Shown here: one piece after another, positions 25,049 through 33,642 of the stretch
How positions within the stretch are numbered: position 1 is the stretch's first letter
How the letters are laid out: every line of letters begins with the position of its first letter
Assembly: GCF_034541975.1 (NCBI RefSeq)
Contig: NZ_JAVYJM010000001.1
From: Dermacoccus abyssi
Lineage (GTDB): Bacteria; Actinomycetota; Actinomycetes; Actinomycetales; Dermatophilaceae
Direction: 5' to 3' (one strand)
DNA: 64,000 bases
Made by a program: the position numbers and the translations under genes
The notes under the pieces: generated by a model
Told to the model about the DNA's origin: nothing
Seen by the model: the letters and a program-made list of their open reading frames with translations, nothing else
The model's database searches: none

Positions 25049-26296
25049 TCAGGCGGTCAGTGCGGGCAGGTTGTCGGCTCCGATCTCGGGTTCGGTGGTG
25101 GGCACGATGTTGAGGCGGCAGCGGGCCAGGACCTCGAGCCCGAGGTAGCGCCGTCCTTCGGCCCACTCGTCGGTTTGCTCGGCCAGCACGGCACCGACCA
25201 GGCGCACGATCGCGGCGCGGTTGGGGAAGATCCCTACGGAGTCGGTCCGGCGACGGATCTCGCGGTTGAGGCGCTCCGCGGGATTGTTCGACCAGATCTG
25301 GGTCCACACGTCCTTGGGGAAGGCAGTGAAGGCGAGGATGTCGGCGCGGGCGGCGTCGAGGTGCTCGTGGACGGCGGGCAGCTTCTCCTGCACGTAGTCC
25401 AGGAGACGGTCGAACTGCGCCTGGACCGCGCCGGAGTCGGGCTGGTCGTACACCGAGTGCAGCATCGCCTTGACCGCCGGCCACATGCTCTTGGGCGTCA
25501 CGCTCATGAGGTTGGCGGCGTAGTGCGTGCGGCAGCGCTGCCAGGCCGCGCCGGGCAGGTTGGCCGCGATGGCCTCGACCAGGCCTGCGTGAGCGTCACT
25601 GGTGACCAGCCGCACCCCGGTCAGCCCGCGTGCGGTCAGGTCGGCGAAGAACTCGTTCCACGCCGACCCTGTCTCGCTGGTGGCCACGCGCAGCCCCAAG
25701 ACCTCGCGGTGCCCGTCGCCGTTGACGCCCACAGCGATCAGCGCGACGGCGTTGATCACCCGTCCACCCTCACGGACCTTCATCGTCAGCGCGTCCGCGG
25801 ACACGAACGTGAACGGCCCAACCTCAGCCAGCGGGCGGTGGCGGAAGTCCTCGACGATCTGGTCCAGGTCACTCGCCATCCGAGACACCTGGGACTTCGA
25901 CAACGAGTCGATCCCCAGCTGACGCACGAGTTTGTCCATGCGGCGAGTGGACACGCCAGCGAGGTAGCAGTCCGCGACCACCGTGATCAGGGCGGACTCG
26001 GCACGCTTGCGGCGTTCAAGGAGCCACTCGGGGAAGTAGGTCCCGCTGCGCAGCTTCGGGATCGCGACGTCCACGGTCCCGACGCGGGTATCGAGGTCGC
26101 GGTGGCGGTAGCCGTTGCGCTGCGTCGTGCGCGTCGCGCTGGGGCGTCCGTACTCGGCTCCGACCACGGCATCGGCATCCGCGGAAAGCAACGCGTTGAT
26201 CATGGTCTGCAGCAGGCTGCGCATCATGTCCGGGCTGGCTTCGGACAGGGCTTCACCCAGAAGGCCGGCAGGGTCGACAATGTGTGGTGCGGTCAT
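25049..26296 (-). CDS. IS256-family (Mutator-type) transposase
   Basis: The 415-aa DDE transposase has the family order: an N-terminal region with TQRNGYRHRDLDTRVGTVDV, the catalytic Asp in FVSADALTMKV, the second Asp in LVTSDAHAGLVEAI followed by WQRCRTHYAANLM, and the Glu in WSNNPAERLNREI. All three acidic residues are present and there is no frameshift, so it looks active. I start it at ATG 26296 (MTAPHIVDP); the earlier in-frame codons lie close to the IS end and lack support. Confidence 0.94.
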   Translation of the reverse strand: MTAPHIVDPAGLLGEALSEASPDMMRSLLQTMINALLSADADAVVGAEYGRPSATRTTQRNGYRHRDLDTRVGTVDVAIPKLRSGTYFPEWLLERRKRAESALITVVADCYLAGVSTRRMDKLVRQLGIDSLSKSQVSRMASDLDQIVEDFRHRPLAEVGPFTFVSADALTMKVREGGRVINAVALIAVGVNGDGHREVLGLRVATSETGSAWNEFFADLTARGLTGVRLVTSDAHAGLVEAIAANLPGAAWQRCRTHYAANLMSVTPKSMWPAVKAMLHSVYDQPDSGAVQAQFDRLLDYVQEKLPAVHEHLDAARADILAFTAFPKDVWTQIWSNNPAERLNREIRRRTDSVGIFPNRAAIVRLVGAVLAEQTDEWAEGRRYLGLEVLARCRLNIVPTTEPEIGADNLPALTA

Positions 26297-26392
26297 CGTG
26301 ATGACTCCGTTCGAGAGTGCTGTGAGAGGTTCGCTCGAAGGATCACGCGGTGGCCGCACCCCTGTCCACTACCGGGACCAGGTCAGCGACCG

Positions 26393-26414
26393 CGCTACAC
26401 CAATATCGGGGACT
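26393..26414. repeat. IS right inverted repeat
   Basis: The reverse complement starts AGTCCCCGA and ends GGTGTAGCG, pairing with the left arm. Confidence 0.8.
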
Positions 26415-26420
26415 CAACTC

Positions 26421-26429
26421 AATTCGCGG
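26421..26429. repeat. Target-site duplication, right copy
   Basis: AATTCGCGG, the second copy of the 9-bp duplication; it is followed by the displaced rarA end CGT TGA. Confidence 0.85.
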
Positions 26430-26561
26430 CCGTTGAGCGTGCAAGGCGATGCACCGCGCTGAGAAACGTTGCGAGAGTTTCCGCCCCTGGCCGTGTTTTG
26501 TTAACCCCTCGTCTCATGGGCTGAGAAAGGTAACGATCTGGTGACCGTGCCTCGATAAGGC

Positions 26562-26589
26562 TTGCATCACACCTTCGCTGAGGCATGAT
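26562..26589 (+). promoter_or_regulatory. Sigma-A-like promoter of the peptide ABC operon
   Basis: TTGCAT (-35, 26562-26567), 16-bp spacer and CATGAT (-10, 26584-26589). The IS element ends about 140 bp upstream and so leaves this promoter intact. Confidence 0.5.
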
Positions 26590-26684
26590 CTGTGGGTGCG
26601 CACAGCGGGACACCTTCCCGCAACAGGTTTTTCGCGCGCGGACCGAAGCGCCCCACAGGGCGTCGCTACCGAAAGGGCAGAGCC

Positions 26685-27680
26685 TTGACGATGGTCACCG
26701 GCGATCCGAACGTCGAGAACTTCTCTCCCGACGGCGCGGAGTCCGAGAGCCCCAAGAAGATCGAAGGACGTTCGCTTCGGCAGATCGCCCTCGGTCGCCT
26801 GAAGAAGGACAAGGGCACCCTCGCCGCCATGATGATCGCGGCTCTGTTCATCCTGTGCGCGATCGCCTCGCCGATCCTCGACAAGATGGGCGTCATCGAC
26901 CCCTTCACGAACCACCGCGAGTTGATCGACTCCTCGGGTAACCCGAAGGTCGGCATCAGTGGAAGCCACCTGCTGGGGGTTGTTCCCGGTAGCGGCACAG
27001 ATCTGCTCAGCCGCCTCATGCTGGGTGTGACGTTCTCCGTCATCGTCGGTCTGTGCGCCACGATCGTGGCGATCAGCATCGGTCTCGTGATCGGTCTCAT
27101 CGCGGGCTTCTCCGGCGGCAAGGTCGACTTCCTGTGCAGCCGTTTGATCGACCTCGTCTTGTGTTTCCCGCAGACGCTCATGTTGCTCGCTCTTTCGGGA
27201 ACACTGGTCGCGCGCCTCGAAGACATCGGAGTTCCGAAGGGCAATGTCGCGATGGGCCTTTACGTCATTCTCGTCCTGGGCCTGTTCGGATGGCCGACCT
27301 TCGCGCGAATCATCCGTGGTCAGGTCATGACCCTGCGCAACCGCGAGTTCGTCGAAGCCGCTCGAAGCCTCGGCGCCTCGAACAAGCGCCTGTACTTCAC
27401 CGAGCTGCTGCCCAACCTGTGGGCCCCGCTGCTCGTGTACTCCACGCTGCTGTTCCCGGTCTTCGTCTCGGCCGAGGCGGCCCTCGGGTTCCTCGGGGTC
27501 GGCATCAAGGCGCCCACCCCGACGCTGGGAAACATCATCAACGACTCGGTTGCCTACGCGCAGACCAACGCTCTCTACTTCTTCGCCCCGACCCTGTCTG
27601 TTGCTCTGCTGGTGCTGAGCTTCAACCTTGTCGGTGACGGCCTCCGCGACGCCTTGGACCCCAAGGCCGACCGCCACTGA
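26685..27680 (+). CDS. Oligopeptide ABC transporter permease (DppC/OppC type)
   Basis: The 331-aa protein has an N-terminal cytoplasmic segment, a first membrane helix (LAAMMIAALFILCAIASPI) and the BPD_transp_1 core with the EAA loop (EFVEAARSLGASNKRLYFTELLPN), ending in ...DGLRDALDPK, the DppC signature. It would form the channel with the second permease further down. I prefer TTG 26685 because GAAAGGG lies 7 nt upstream; ATG 26691 is in frame and is the alternative. Unusually, this subunit is the first gene of the operon, ahead of the binding protein. Confidence 0.9.
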   Translation: MTMVTGDPNVENFSPDGAESESPKKIEGRSLRQIALGRLKKDKGTLAAMMIAALFILCAIASPILDKMGVIDPFTNHRELIDSSGNPKVGISGSHLLGVVPGSGTDLLSRLMLGVTFSVIVGLCATIVAISIGLVIGLIAGFSGGKVDFLCSRLIDLVLCFPQTLMLLALSGTLVARLEDIGVPKGNVAMGLYVILVLGLFGWPTFARIIRGQVMTLRNREFVEAARSLGASNKRLYFTELLPNLWAPLLVYSTLLFPVFVSAEAALGFLGVGIKAPTPTLGNIINDSVAYAQTNALYFFAPTLSVALLVLSFNLVGDGLRDALDPKADRH

Positions 27681-27698
27681 CACGTGGCACCCCGTACT

Positions 27699-27718
27699 CC
27701 TGACCAGCAACGGTCAGG
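27699..27718 (+). other. Intercistronic hairpin between permease and binding-protein genes
   Basis: CCTGACC and GGTCAGG form a perfect 7-bp stem with a 6-nt loop. There is no T tail, so it more likely shapes mRNA processing than termination. Confidence 0.4.
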
Positions 27719-27764
27719 CCAGTTGGATCGCCTCGGCGGATCCTGCTTCATCAAGGAGATGACG

Positions 27765-29480
27765 ATGAACAAGAAGTCGTATTCCATCCTCGCCGTGGCG
27801 GTGGCTGGTTCGATGGGCCTCGCTGCATGTGGCGGCGGCTCGAGTGACAACAAGTCCGGGGGTTCGGGCGCCGAGGGGTCGGGTGGCACGCTCTACTACC
27901 TGACGAAGCGCCCCGCGGAGCACCTCGACCCGCAGCGCATGTACATCGGTCGTGACCTGTCCAACCTGGGTCGCCTGACGTACCGCTCGCTCGTGCAGTT
28001 CCCGGTCACGGAGGACAAGGCCAAGGCCGACAAGCCCGTCGCCGACCTCGCCACCGACACGGGCAAGATGTCGGACGGCGGCAAGACGTGGAAGTTCACG
28101 ATCAAGGACGGCGTCAAGTGGGAGGACGGCAAGGACATCACCTGCGCCGACTTCAAGTACGGCCTGAGCCGCACGTTCGCCACCGACGTCATCACGGGTG
28201 GCCCGAACTACGCGATCGGCTTCCTCGACATCCCGAAGAAGGGTGACGCCCCCGCGTACAACGGCCCCTACAAGAAGGAAGGCCAGGCGGAGTTCGACAA
28301 GGCCGTCACGTGTGAGGGCAAGACGATCACGTACAAGTTCAACAAGGCGTGGCCGGACTTCAACCTGGCCGTCGCGTCGCTGCGTGCGTTCGACCCGTAC
28401 CGCAAGGACAAGGACAAGGGCGACAAGAGCAACTACGCCATCTTCTCCAACGGCCCGTACAAGCTGCAGGGCACCTGGAAGAAGGGCACGGGCGGTACGT
28501 TCGTGCGCAACGAGCACTACGACGCCAAGACGGACGGCGTCCGCAAGGCCCTCCCGGACAAGATCGAGTTCAAGGAAGGTCTGACGAACGAGATCATCAA
28601 CCAGCGTCTGATCGCCGACGGTGGCAAGGACAAGTCCGCCATCACGGACCGCGCGATCCCGCCGTCGATGTACGGCCAGATCAAGGGTGACTCGCAGAAG
28701 CGCTCGGTCAACGTCGAGTCGCCGTACGTCGACTACCTCGTCCCGAACTTCAACAAGATGAAGAACCTGAAGGTCCGTCAGGCCCTCCTCGCGGCGACGA
28801 ACCAGGACGCCTGGATCACCGCTGGCGGTGGCGACAAGGCCTACGCACCCTCGTACTCGATCATCAACCCCGCGCTGACCACCGCCTACGCCAAGAACCC
28901 GGCGTTCACGGACGTTCCGAAGGGCAACATCGAGAAGGCGAAGAAGCTCCTCGAGGGCGTTCCGGCGTCCGAGAAGAACATCAAGTTCACCTACTCCGGT
29001 GGTACGCCGACCGCCGACAAGCAGGCCGGCGCCATGAAGGACAACTGGGAGAAGGCCGGCTTCAAGGTCACGCTCAACGGTCTGACCGACACGTACTACG
29101 ACGTCATCCAGAACCCGAAGGCCGACGGCGACGTGTTCTGGGGCGGCTGGGGTTCGGACTGGCCGTCGGCCAGCACCGTCATCCCGGCACTCTTCGACAG
29201 CCGCCTCAACCTGACCGAGAAGTCGAACGGCCAGGACTACGGCAACTACAAGTCGGACGAGGTCAACAAGATGATCGACGAGGCGGCCAAGAAGACGTCC
29301 GTCGACGAGGCCGGTGAGGTCTACAAGCAGATCGACAAGAAGCTCGGTGAGGACGTTGCCTACATCCCGCTCGAGATCCAGAAGTTCTACTACCTGCGTG
29401 GCTCGAAGGTGACGAACTACATCAACAACCCGGCGACCTCGATGTACCCCGACCTGGGTGCCATCGGCGTCTCCAAGTGA
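27765..29480 (+). CDS. Oligopeptide ABC transporter substrate-binding lipoprotein
   Basis: The 571-aa family 5 solute-binding protein begins with a lipoprotein signal peptide (basic MNKKS, hydrophobic core, lipobox GLAAC with Cys22) and a Gly/Ser linker. The body has SBP_bac_5 features (TWKFTIKDGVKWEDGKDITCADF; GPYKLQGTW; VFWGGWGSDWPSASTVIPALF). It is unusually Lys-rich for this genome. ATG 27765 is preceded by AAGGAG with a 6-nt gap; an ATG two codons earlier would overlap that site. It is anchored outside the membrane and delivers peptides to the permeases. Confidence 0.93.
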   Translation: MNKKSYSILAVAVAGSMGLAACGGGSSDNKSGGSGAEGSGGTLYYLTKRPAEHLDPQRMYIGRDLSNLGRLTYRSLVQFPVTEDKAKADKPVADLATDTGKMSDGGKTWKFTIKDGVKWEDGKDITCADFKYGLSRTFATDVITGGPNYAIGFLDIPKKGDAPAYNGPYKKEGQAEFDKAVTCEGKTITYKFNKAWPDFNLAVASLRAFDPYRKDKDKGDKSNYAIFSNGPYKLQGTWKKGTGGTFVRNEHYDAKTDGVRKALPDKIEFKEGLTNEIINQRLIADGGKDKSAITDRAIPPSMYGQIKGDSQKRSVNVESPYVDYLVPNFNKMKNLKVRQALLAATNQDAWITAGGGDKAYAPSYSIINPALTTAYAKNPAFTDVPKGNIEKAKKLLEGVPASEKNIKFTYSGGTPTADKQAGAMKDNWEKAGFKVTLNGLTDTYYDVIQNPKADGDVFWGGWGSDWPSASTVIPALFDSRLNLTEKSNGQDYGNYKSDEVNKMIDEAAKKTSVDEAGEVYKQIDKKLGEDVAYIPLEIQKFYYLRGSKVTNYINNPATSMYPDLGAIGVSK

Positions 29481-29499
29481 TCGCCTGATCACCACCTGA

Positions 29500-29529
29500 C
29501 CGGCGGGGCATCCACCGATGCCCCGCCGG
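29500..29529 (+). terminator. Strong stem-loop after the binding-protein gene
   Basis: A perfect 13-bp stem, CCGGCGGGGCATC with its complement, and a 4-nt loop. Only two T follow and the next permease is on the same strand, so it probably acts as a partial terminator or 3' mRNA stabiliser that raises binding-protein output. Confidence 0.65.
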
Positions 29530-29605
29530 TTCGCCGGTCGCAGACCGGCATTCGAACTCATCCTGTTCCCCGTTCGAGAGGACAGCCCGCGAGGGCCGGA
29601 AGCTC

Positions 29606-30622
29606 ATGGTTGCCTACGTCATCCGCCGAATCTTCTCGGGTCTGATCATGCTCCTCATGGTCACGCTCGTGACGTTCGTGCTCTTCTTCGCCGCCGGCAA
29701 GGACCCGGCCCGTCAGACCTGCGGCAAGAACTGCACGCCGCAGCTCATCGAGCAGAACCGCAAGGCCCTCGGGTACGACAAGCCGGTTCTCGTTCAGTGG
29801 GGTGACTTCGTCAAGGGCACAGTCGCCGGGCGCGAGTTCCCCGACGACCCCGAACTGAAGGCGAAGGCGCCGGAGACGATCGCCGAGTGCGAGGCTCCTT
29901 GCCTCGGGTACTCCCCGTTGGCAAGTCAGAGCGTGACGGACGCGGTGAAGGAAGCGTTCCCCATCTCGTTCTCCATCGCCATCGTCGCGTTCACTTTGGT
30001 GATAGTCCTGGGGGTCGGACTCGGCATCGTCGCGGCTTTGACGAACGGGACGTTCGTCGACAAATCCGTCGTCGGTACCGCTCTGTTCTTCTACTCCTTC
30101 CCGACCTTCGCGATGGGGCTTCTGCTCTACCAGTTCGTCGCACTCAAGTGGGGCCTGGTCGAAGTGCCCGAGTACGTCACGATCGAAGAAGGCGGGCTCT
30201 TGGGCTGGTTCAAGGGTTTGCTGCTCCCGGCGCTCACCCTGGCGCTGTTCACGGCCGCCGGATATGTCCGTATGACGCGTGCCTATGTACTCGAGACCAT
30301 GAGCGAGGACTACTTGCGTACGGCCAAGGCCAAGGGTCTGGCCAAGGGCAAGATCCTGTGGAAGCACACGATGCGTGCTGCCGTCACCCCGATCATGACG
30401 ATGGCCGGTATCGACTTCGCCGTCCTGGTCGGCGGTGCACCGATCACGGAATCGGTCTTCAACTACGACGGTCTGGGCAAGCTGGTCGTCAACTCGACGC
30501 TCGTTCCGGACCTGCCCATGAACGTCGGTATTGTCGTCGTCTTGTCGGCGCTCGTCATCGTGATGAACATCGTCGTCGACGTGCTCTACGCGGTCGTGGA
30601 CCCGCGCGTGAAGCTGGGATGA
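29606..30622 (+). CDS. Oligopeptide ABC transporter permease (DppB/OppB type)
   Basis: The 338-aa protein has the OppB topology: VIRRIFSGLIMLLMVTLVTFVLFF at the N terminus, an extracytoplasmic loop holding four Cys (TCGKNC; ECEAPC), then the core with the EAA loop (EDYLRTAKAKGLAKGKILWKHTMR) and the end VDVLYAVVDPRVKLG. It pairs with the DppC-type subunit 1.9 kb upstream. Confidence 0.92.
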   Translation: MVAYVIRRIFSGLIMLLMVTLVTFVLFFAAGKDPARQTCGKNCTPQLIEQNRKALGYDKPVLVQWGDFVKGTVAGREFPDDPELKAKAPETIAECEAPCLGYSPLASQSVTDAVKEAFPISFSIAIVAFTLVIVLGVGLGIVAALTNGTFVDKSVVGTALFFYSFPTFAMGLLLYQFVALKWGLVEVPEYVTIEEGGLLGWFKGLLLPALTLALFTAAGYVRMTRAYVLETMSEDYLRTAKAKGLAKGKILWKHTMRAAVTPIMTMAGIDFAVLVGGAPITESVFNYDGLGKLVVNSTLVPDLPMNVGIVVVLSALVIVMNIVVDVLYAVVDPRVKLG

Positions 30623-30633
30623 GGGAGAACCGC

Positions 30634-31962
30634 ATGTTTGACAAGCTCAAGAAGAACTCCGGCGGTTCGACGCCCAACTCGAACGCCCGTCACCTCGGCA
30701 GTGACTCACGGAGCGTCACCGACAAGGTCGGGGACGCGGCCGAGGCCGCAGTGTCGAAGGCCGGGGACGCTGTCGCCACCGCCGCTGCCAAGGTGGGCGC
30801 CGGTGACGCCAAGCACGCACAGGAGCGCTTCACCGCTTCGGCTGAGAAGCCCGGTAAGAAGGTCGTCGACAAGTCCGGCCGTCCGCTGCTGTCGGTGCGC
30901 GACCTCAAGGTCCACTGGCCGACCGACGACGGTGTCGTCAAGTCGGTCGACGGTGTGAGCTTCGACCTCTACGAGGGCCAGACCCTTGGCATCGTCGGTG
31001 AGTCCGGTTCGGGCAAGTCGGTCACGAGTACGACAATCCTCGGTCTGAACCGCGGAACCAACGCGCAGATCAGTGGCCAGATCGACTTCGACGGTGACGA
31101 CCTGCTCACCATCAAGGAAGACCGCCTTCGCGAACTGCGCGGCCAGAAGATGTCGATGATCTTCCAGGACCCGCTCTCGGCGCTGCACCCGTACTACACG
31201 GTCGGCGCGCAGATCATCGAGGCCTACAAGGTTCACCACCCGAAGGCCTCGAAGAAGGAAGCTCGCGAGCACACCATCGATATGCTCGCCCGTGTCGGCA
31301 TCCCGTCCCCGCAGAAGCGCGTCGACCAGTACCCGCACGAGTTCTCCGGCGGTATGCGTCAGCGCGCGATGACGGCCATGGCGCTCGTCAACGACCCCAA
31401 GCTGCTCATCGCGGACGAGCCCACCACGGCGCTCGACGTGACGGTCCAGGCGCAGATTCTGGACCTCATGCTGGACCTCCAGCAGGAGTTCAAGTCGGCG
31501 ATCATCATCATCACGCACGACCTCGGCGTCGTTGCCGACGTCGCCGACGACCTGCTCGTCATGTACGCGGGCCGCCCGGTCGAGCGCGGAGATGTCTACG
31601 ACACCTTCGCTAAGCCGCAGCACCCCTACACCGTTGGGCTGCTCAACTCGATGCCGCGCCTCGACGAGGCCCGCCGCGAGAAGCTCGACCCGATCCCCGG
31701 AAACCCGCCGTCGCTCATCAGCCTGCCCAAGGGATGCTCGTTCGCTCCCCGCTGCGCGTTCAGGCACCTGGTGCCGGGCAGCCGGTGCGACACCGAGATG
31801 CCGGATCTCTACACGTTCGGTGATCAGCAGGCCCGCTGCTTCCTCACCGAGGAGCAGAAGGCCGAGCACATGAAGCCGGCGCAGGCCCGCACCATGGACA
31901 CCCCCGCCGCCGCTGGACCCGTCGAGGCCCACGGCTCCACCAAGCTGGGAGACGACGCATGA
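30634..31962 (+). CDS. Oligopeptide ABC transporter ATPase (DppD/OppD type) with N-terminal extension
   Basis: The 442-aa ATPase has Walker A GESGSGKS (residues 122-129), Q-loop FQDPLSALHP, signature FSGGMRQRAM, Walker B LLIADEPTTALD and switch His ITHD, then the C-terminal oligopeptide/dipeptide domain with Cys residues (GCSFAPRCAF). Ahead of the ABC domain lie about 84 extra residues with Ala/Lys/Asp-rich repeats (DKVGDAAEAAVSKAGDAVAT), unlike ordinary DppD. ATG 30634 has GGGAG 6 nt upstream; an in-frame ATG five codons earlier overlaps the preceding stop. Confidence 0.92.
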   Translation: MFDKLKKNSGGSTPNSNARHLGSDSRSVTDKVGDAAEAAVSKAGDAVATAAAKVGAGDAKHAQERFTASAEKPGKKVVDKSGRPLLSVRDLKVHWPTDDGVVKSVDGVSFDLYEGQTLGIVGESGSGKSVTSTTILGLNRGTNAQISGQIDFDGDDLLTIKEDRLRELRGQKMSMIFQDPLSALHPYYTVGAQIIEAYKVHHPKASKKEAREHTIDMLARVGIPSPQKRVDQYPHEFSGGMRQRAMTAMALVNDPKLLIADEPTTALDVTVQAQILDLMLDLQQEFKSAIIIITHDLGVVADVADDLLVMYAGRPVERGDVYDTFAKPQHPYTVGLLNSMPRLDEARREKLDPIPGNPPSLISLPKGCSFAPRCAFRHLVPGSRCDTEMPDLYTFGDQQARCFLTEEQKAEHMKPAQARTMDTPAAAGPVEAHGSTKLGDDA

Positions 31963-33005
31963 CCACCCCCGCACAGGAGAACACCGTCGAGGGCGCCAAG
32001 CAGGTCGCCGTCGGTGAAGAGGTGCTGCGTGTCCGCGGCCTTCAGAAGCACTTCCCGCAGAAGAAAGCGGGCCTCATCCGTCGCCCCGACAACCCCGTCA
32101 AGGCTGTCGACGGCATCGACCTCGTCCTCCGCCGCGGCGAGACGGTCGGGCTGGTGGGGGAGTCGGGTTGTGGCAAGTCGACCGCCGGGCGCACGATGCT
32201 CAAGCTCCTCGAACCCACGGGCGGCACCATCGAGTTCGCCGGTGAGGACATCACCAACTTCAAGGGCGGCGACCTGCGTCGCATCCGTCGTGAGTTGCAG
32301 ATGGTCTTCCAGGACCCGCACGGCTCGCTCAACCCGCGTCACACGGTCGGCAAGATCATCGCGGCGCCGTTCGACATCCAGGACGTCAAGCCCGAGGGGG
32401 GTGTGAAGAACGCGGTTCAGGAACTCATGGAGCGCGTCGGCCTCAACCCCGAGCACTACAACCGTTACCCGCACGAGTTCTCGGGTGGTCAGCGTCAGCG
32501 CATCGGTGTGGCCCGAGCCATCGCGCTCAAGCCGCAGGTCATCGTCTGTGACGAGCCGGTGTCGGCGCTAGACGTGTCGATCCAGGCTCAGGTCGTCAAC
32601 CTGCTGGAGGAGATCCAGGAGAGCGACAAGATGGCGTACGTCTTCGTCGCACACGACCTGTCCGTCGTGCGTCACATCTCCGACCGCGTCATCGTCATGT
32701 ACCTGGGCAAGGTGATGGAGGACGCGGATCGCGACACGCTCTACGAGCGGCCGCAGCACCCGTACACGCACGCGTTGCTCTCGGCTGTGCCGATTCCGGA
32801 CCCGACGCTCAAGGGCAAGCGTGAGCGCATCCTGCTCAAGGGCGACCTGCCCAGCCCGCAGAACCCGCCGTCGGGTTGCGTGTTCCGCACGCGTTGCCCC
32901 AAGGCTCAGGACCTGTGCGCCCAGGTCGAGCCCGAGGCCACCGAGGTGGCGCCGGGCCACCGCGTCGCCTGCCACTTCCCGGAGGTTCGCACCGACGTCG
33001 TGTGA
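31959..33005 (+). CDS. Oligopeptide ABC transporter ATPase (DppF/OppF type)
   Basis: The 348-aa ATPase has Walker A GESGCGKST (67-75), FQDPHGSLNPRHTV, signature FSGGQRQRIGVARA, Walker B VIVCDEPVSALD and VAHDLSVV, followed by the oligopeptide domain ending with Cys residues (GCVFRTRCPKAQDLC). It overlaps the DppD-type gene by ATGA and closes the operon. Confidence 0.94.
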   Translation: MTTPAQENTVEGAKQVAVGEEVLRVRGLQKHFPQKKAGLIRRPDNPVKAVDGIDLVLRRGETVGLVGESGCGKSTAGRTMLKLLEPTGGTIEFAGEDITNFKGGDLRRIRRELQMVFQDPHGSLNPRHTVGKIIAAPFDIQDVKPEGGVKNAVQELMERVGLNPEHYNRYPHEFSGGQRQRIGVARAIALKPQVIVCDEPVSALDVSIQAQVVNLLEEIQESDKMAYVFVAHDLSVVRHISDRVIVMYLGKVMEDADRDTLYERPQHPYTHALLSAVPIPDPTLKGKRERILLKGDLPSPQNPPSGCVFRTRCPKAQDLCAQVEPEATEVAPGHRVACHFPEVRTDVV

Positions 33006-33083
33006 CGTGGGGTCGATCGGTCAGTGCCGCGCGGCCACATCGGTGGCCGACTCAGCTCACTAGGTTTGCGCACTGTGCGCGTC

Positions 33084-33113
33084 CAGCCCTCCCGCTCCCG
33101 CGCGGGAGGGCTG
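33084..33113 (+). terminator. Terminator after the peptide ABC operon
   Basis: CAGCCCTCCCG pairs perfectly with CGGGAGGGCTG across an 8-nt loop. Confidence 0.75.
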
Positions 33114-33126
33114 TGACGTGTGCGGT

Positions 33127-33132
33127 CATAAT
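33127..33132 (+). promoter_or_regulatory. -10 box upstream of the DUF948-alaS genes
   Basis: CATAAT, about 27 nt before the DUF948 start codon, just after the preceding terminator. No clear -35 is seen. Confidence 0.45.
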
Positions 33133-33158
33133 GGGCGCGGAAGAAGGGGTGTGACGAG

Positions 33159-33536
33159 ATGAGCGTTTCCGTGGGTGAGATCGCCGGTTTCATTGCGGCG
33201 GTGGCGTTCGCCGTACTCGTGTGGCGCCTCGGCGGCGTCATCAACAAGGCCGGCGCCGTTCTCGACGAGGCCAGCGCCGCTGTGCGGAAGGTGAGCGACG
33301 AGACCCTGCCGCTCATCACCGAGATGACGAACACCGTTTCCGCGACGAACGGCCAGATCGAACGACTCGACGCCATCACCGCCAACCTTGCGACCATGTC
33401 CAACAACCTCAACGCGCTGACCTCGCTCACCGTGGCAACCGTCGGTCGGCCGATGCTCAAGGTCGCTTCGGTGGGCTACGGCATCAAGCAGGCGATGAGC
33501 GGGAAGACCTCAGGGAGCGTGACGAGGCAGCGTTGA
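33159..33536 (+). CDS. DUF948 membrane-anchored protein
   Basis: The 125-aa protein has an N-terminal membrane helix (VGEIAGFIAAVAFAVLVWRLG) followed by a long helix with heptad-like spacing (AGAVLDEASAAVRKVSDETLP ... ATMSNNLNALTSLTV). DUF948 genes sit directly upstream of alaS in many actinobacteria, which supports the call. Function is unknown. Confidence 0.87.
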   Translation: MSVSVGEIAGFIAAVAFAVLVWRLGGVINKAGAVLDEASAAVRKVSDETLPLITEMTNTVSATNGQIERLDAITANLATMSNNLNALTSLTVATVGRPMLKVASVGYGIKQAMSGKTSGSVTRQR

Positions 33537-33642
33537 CCCGCTGCGCCTCGCGACCCGCGCCGGTGGGGGCACTCGAACTCCCGTCGCGCATGGGATGATG
33601 GCGGACGCACACCCGTACGACACCTACCAGTGAGGGCGATTG

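Larger units (their letters stand above)
25002..26420. mobile_element. IS256-family insertion sequence (about 1.42 kb)
   Basis: The element lies between two copies of AATTCGCGG and carries one transposase gene on the minus strand. Its subterminal inverted repeats, 25005-25026 and 26393-26414 (the latter read in reverse complement), agree at 19 of 22 positions and share AGTCCC near the tip and TTGGTGTAGCG/GTGGTGTAGCG inside. The outermost bases are not symmetric (3 nt on the left, 6 on the right before the shared AGTCCC), so the exact tips are uncertain by a few bases. It landed at the extreme 3' end of rarA. Confidence 0.9.
26297..26684. other. Non-coding stretch: IS right end plus upstream region of the peptide ABC operon
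   Basis: Bases 26297-26420 are the right end of the IS element. From 26430 the ancestral sequence resumes with the original last codons and stop of rarA (TGA 26434-26436). The remainder holds the ABC operon promoter and about 90 nt of leader. I see no other gene. Confidence 0.7.

Noticed and set aside
25031..26524. Plus-strand open frame across the IS element
   Set aside because: It is antisense to the transposase and has no independent support.
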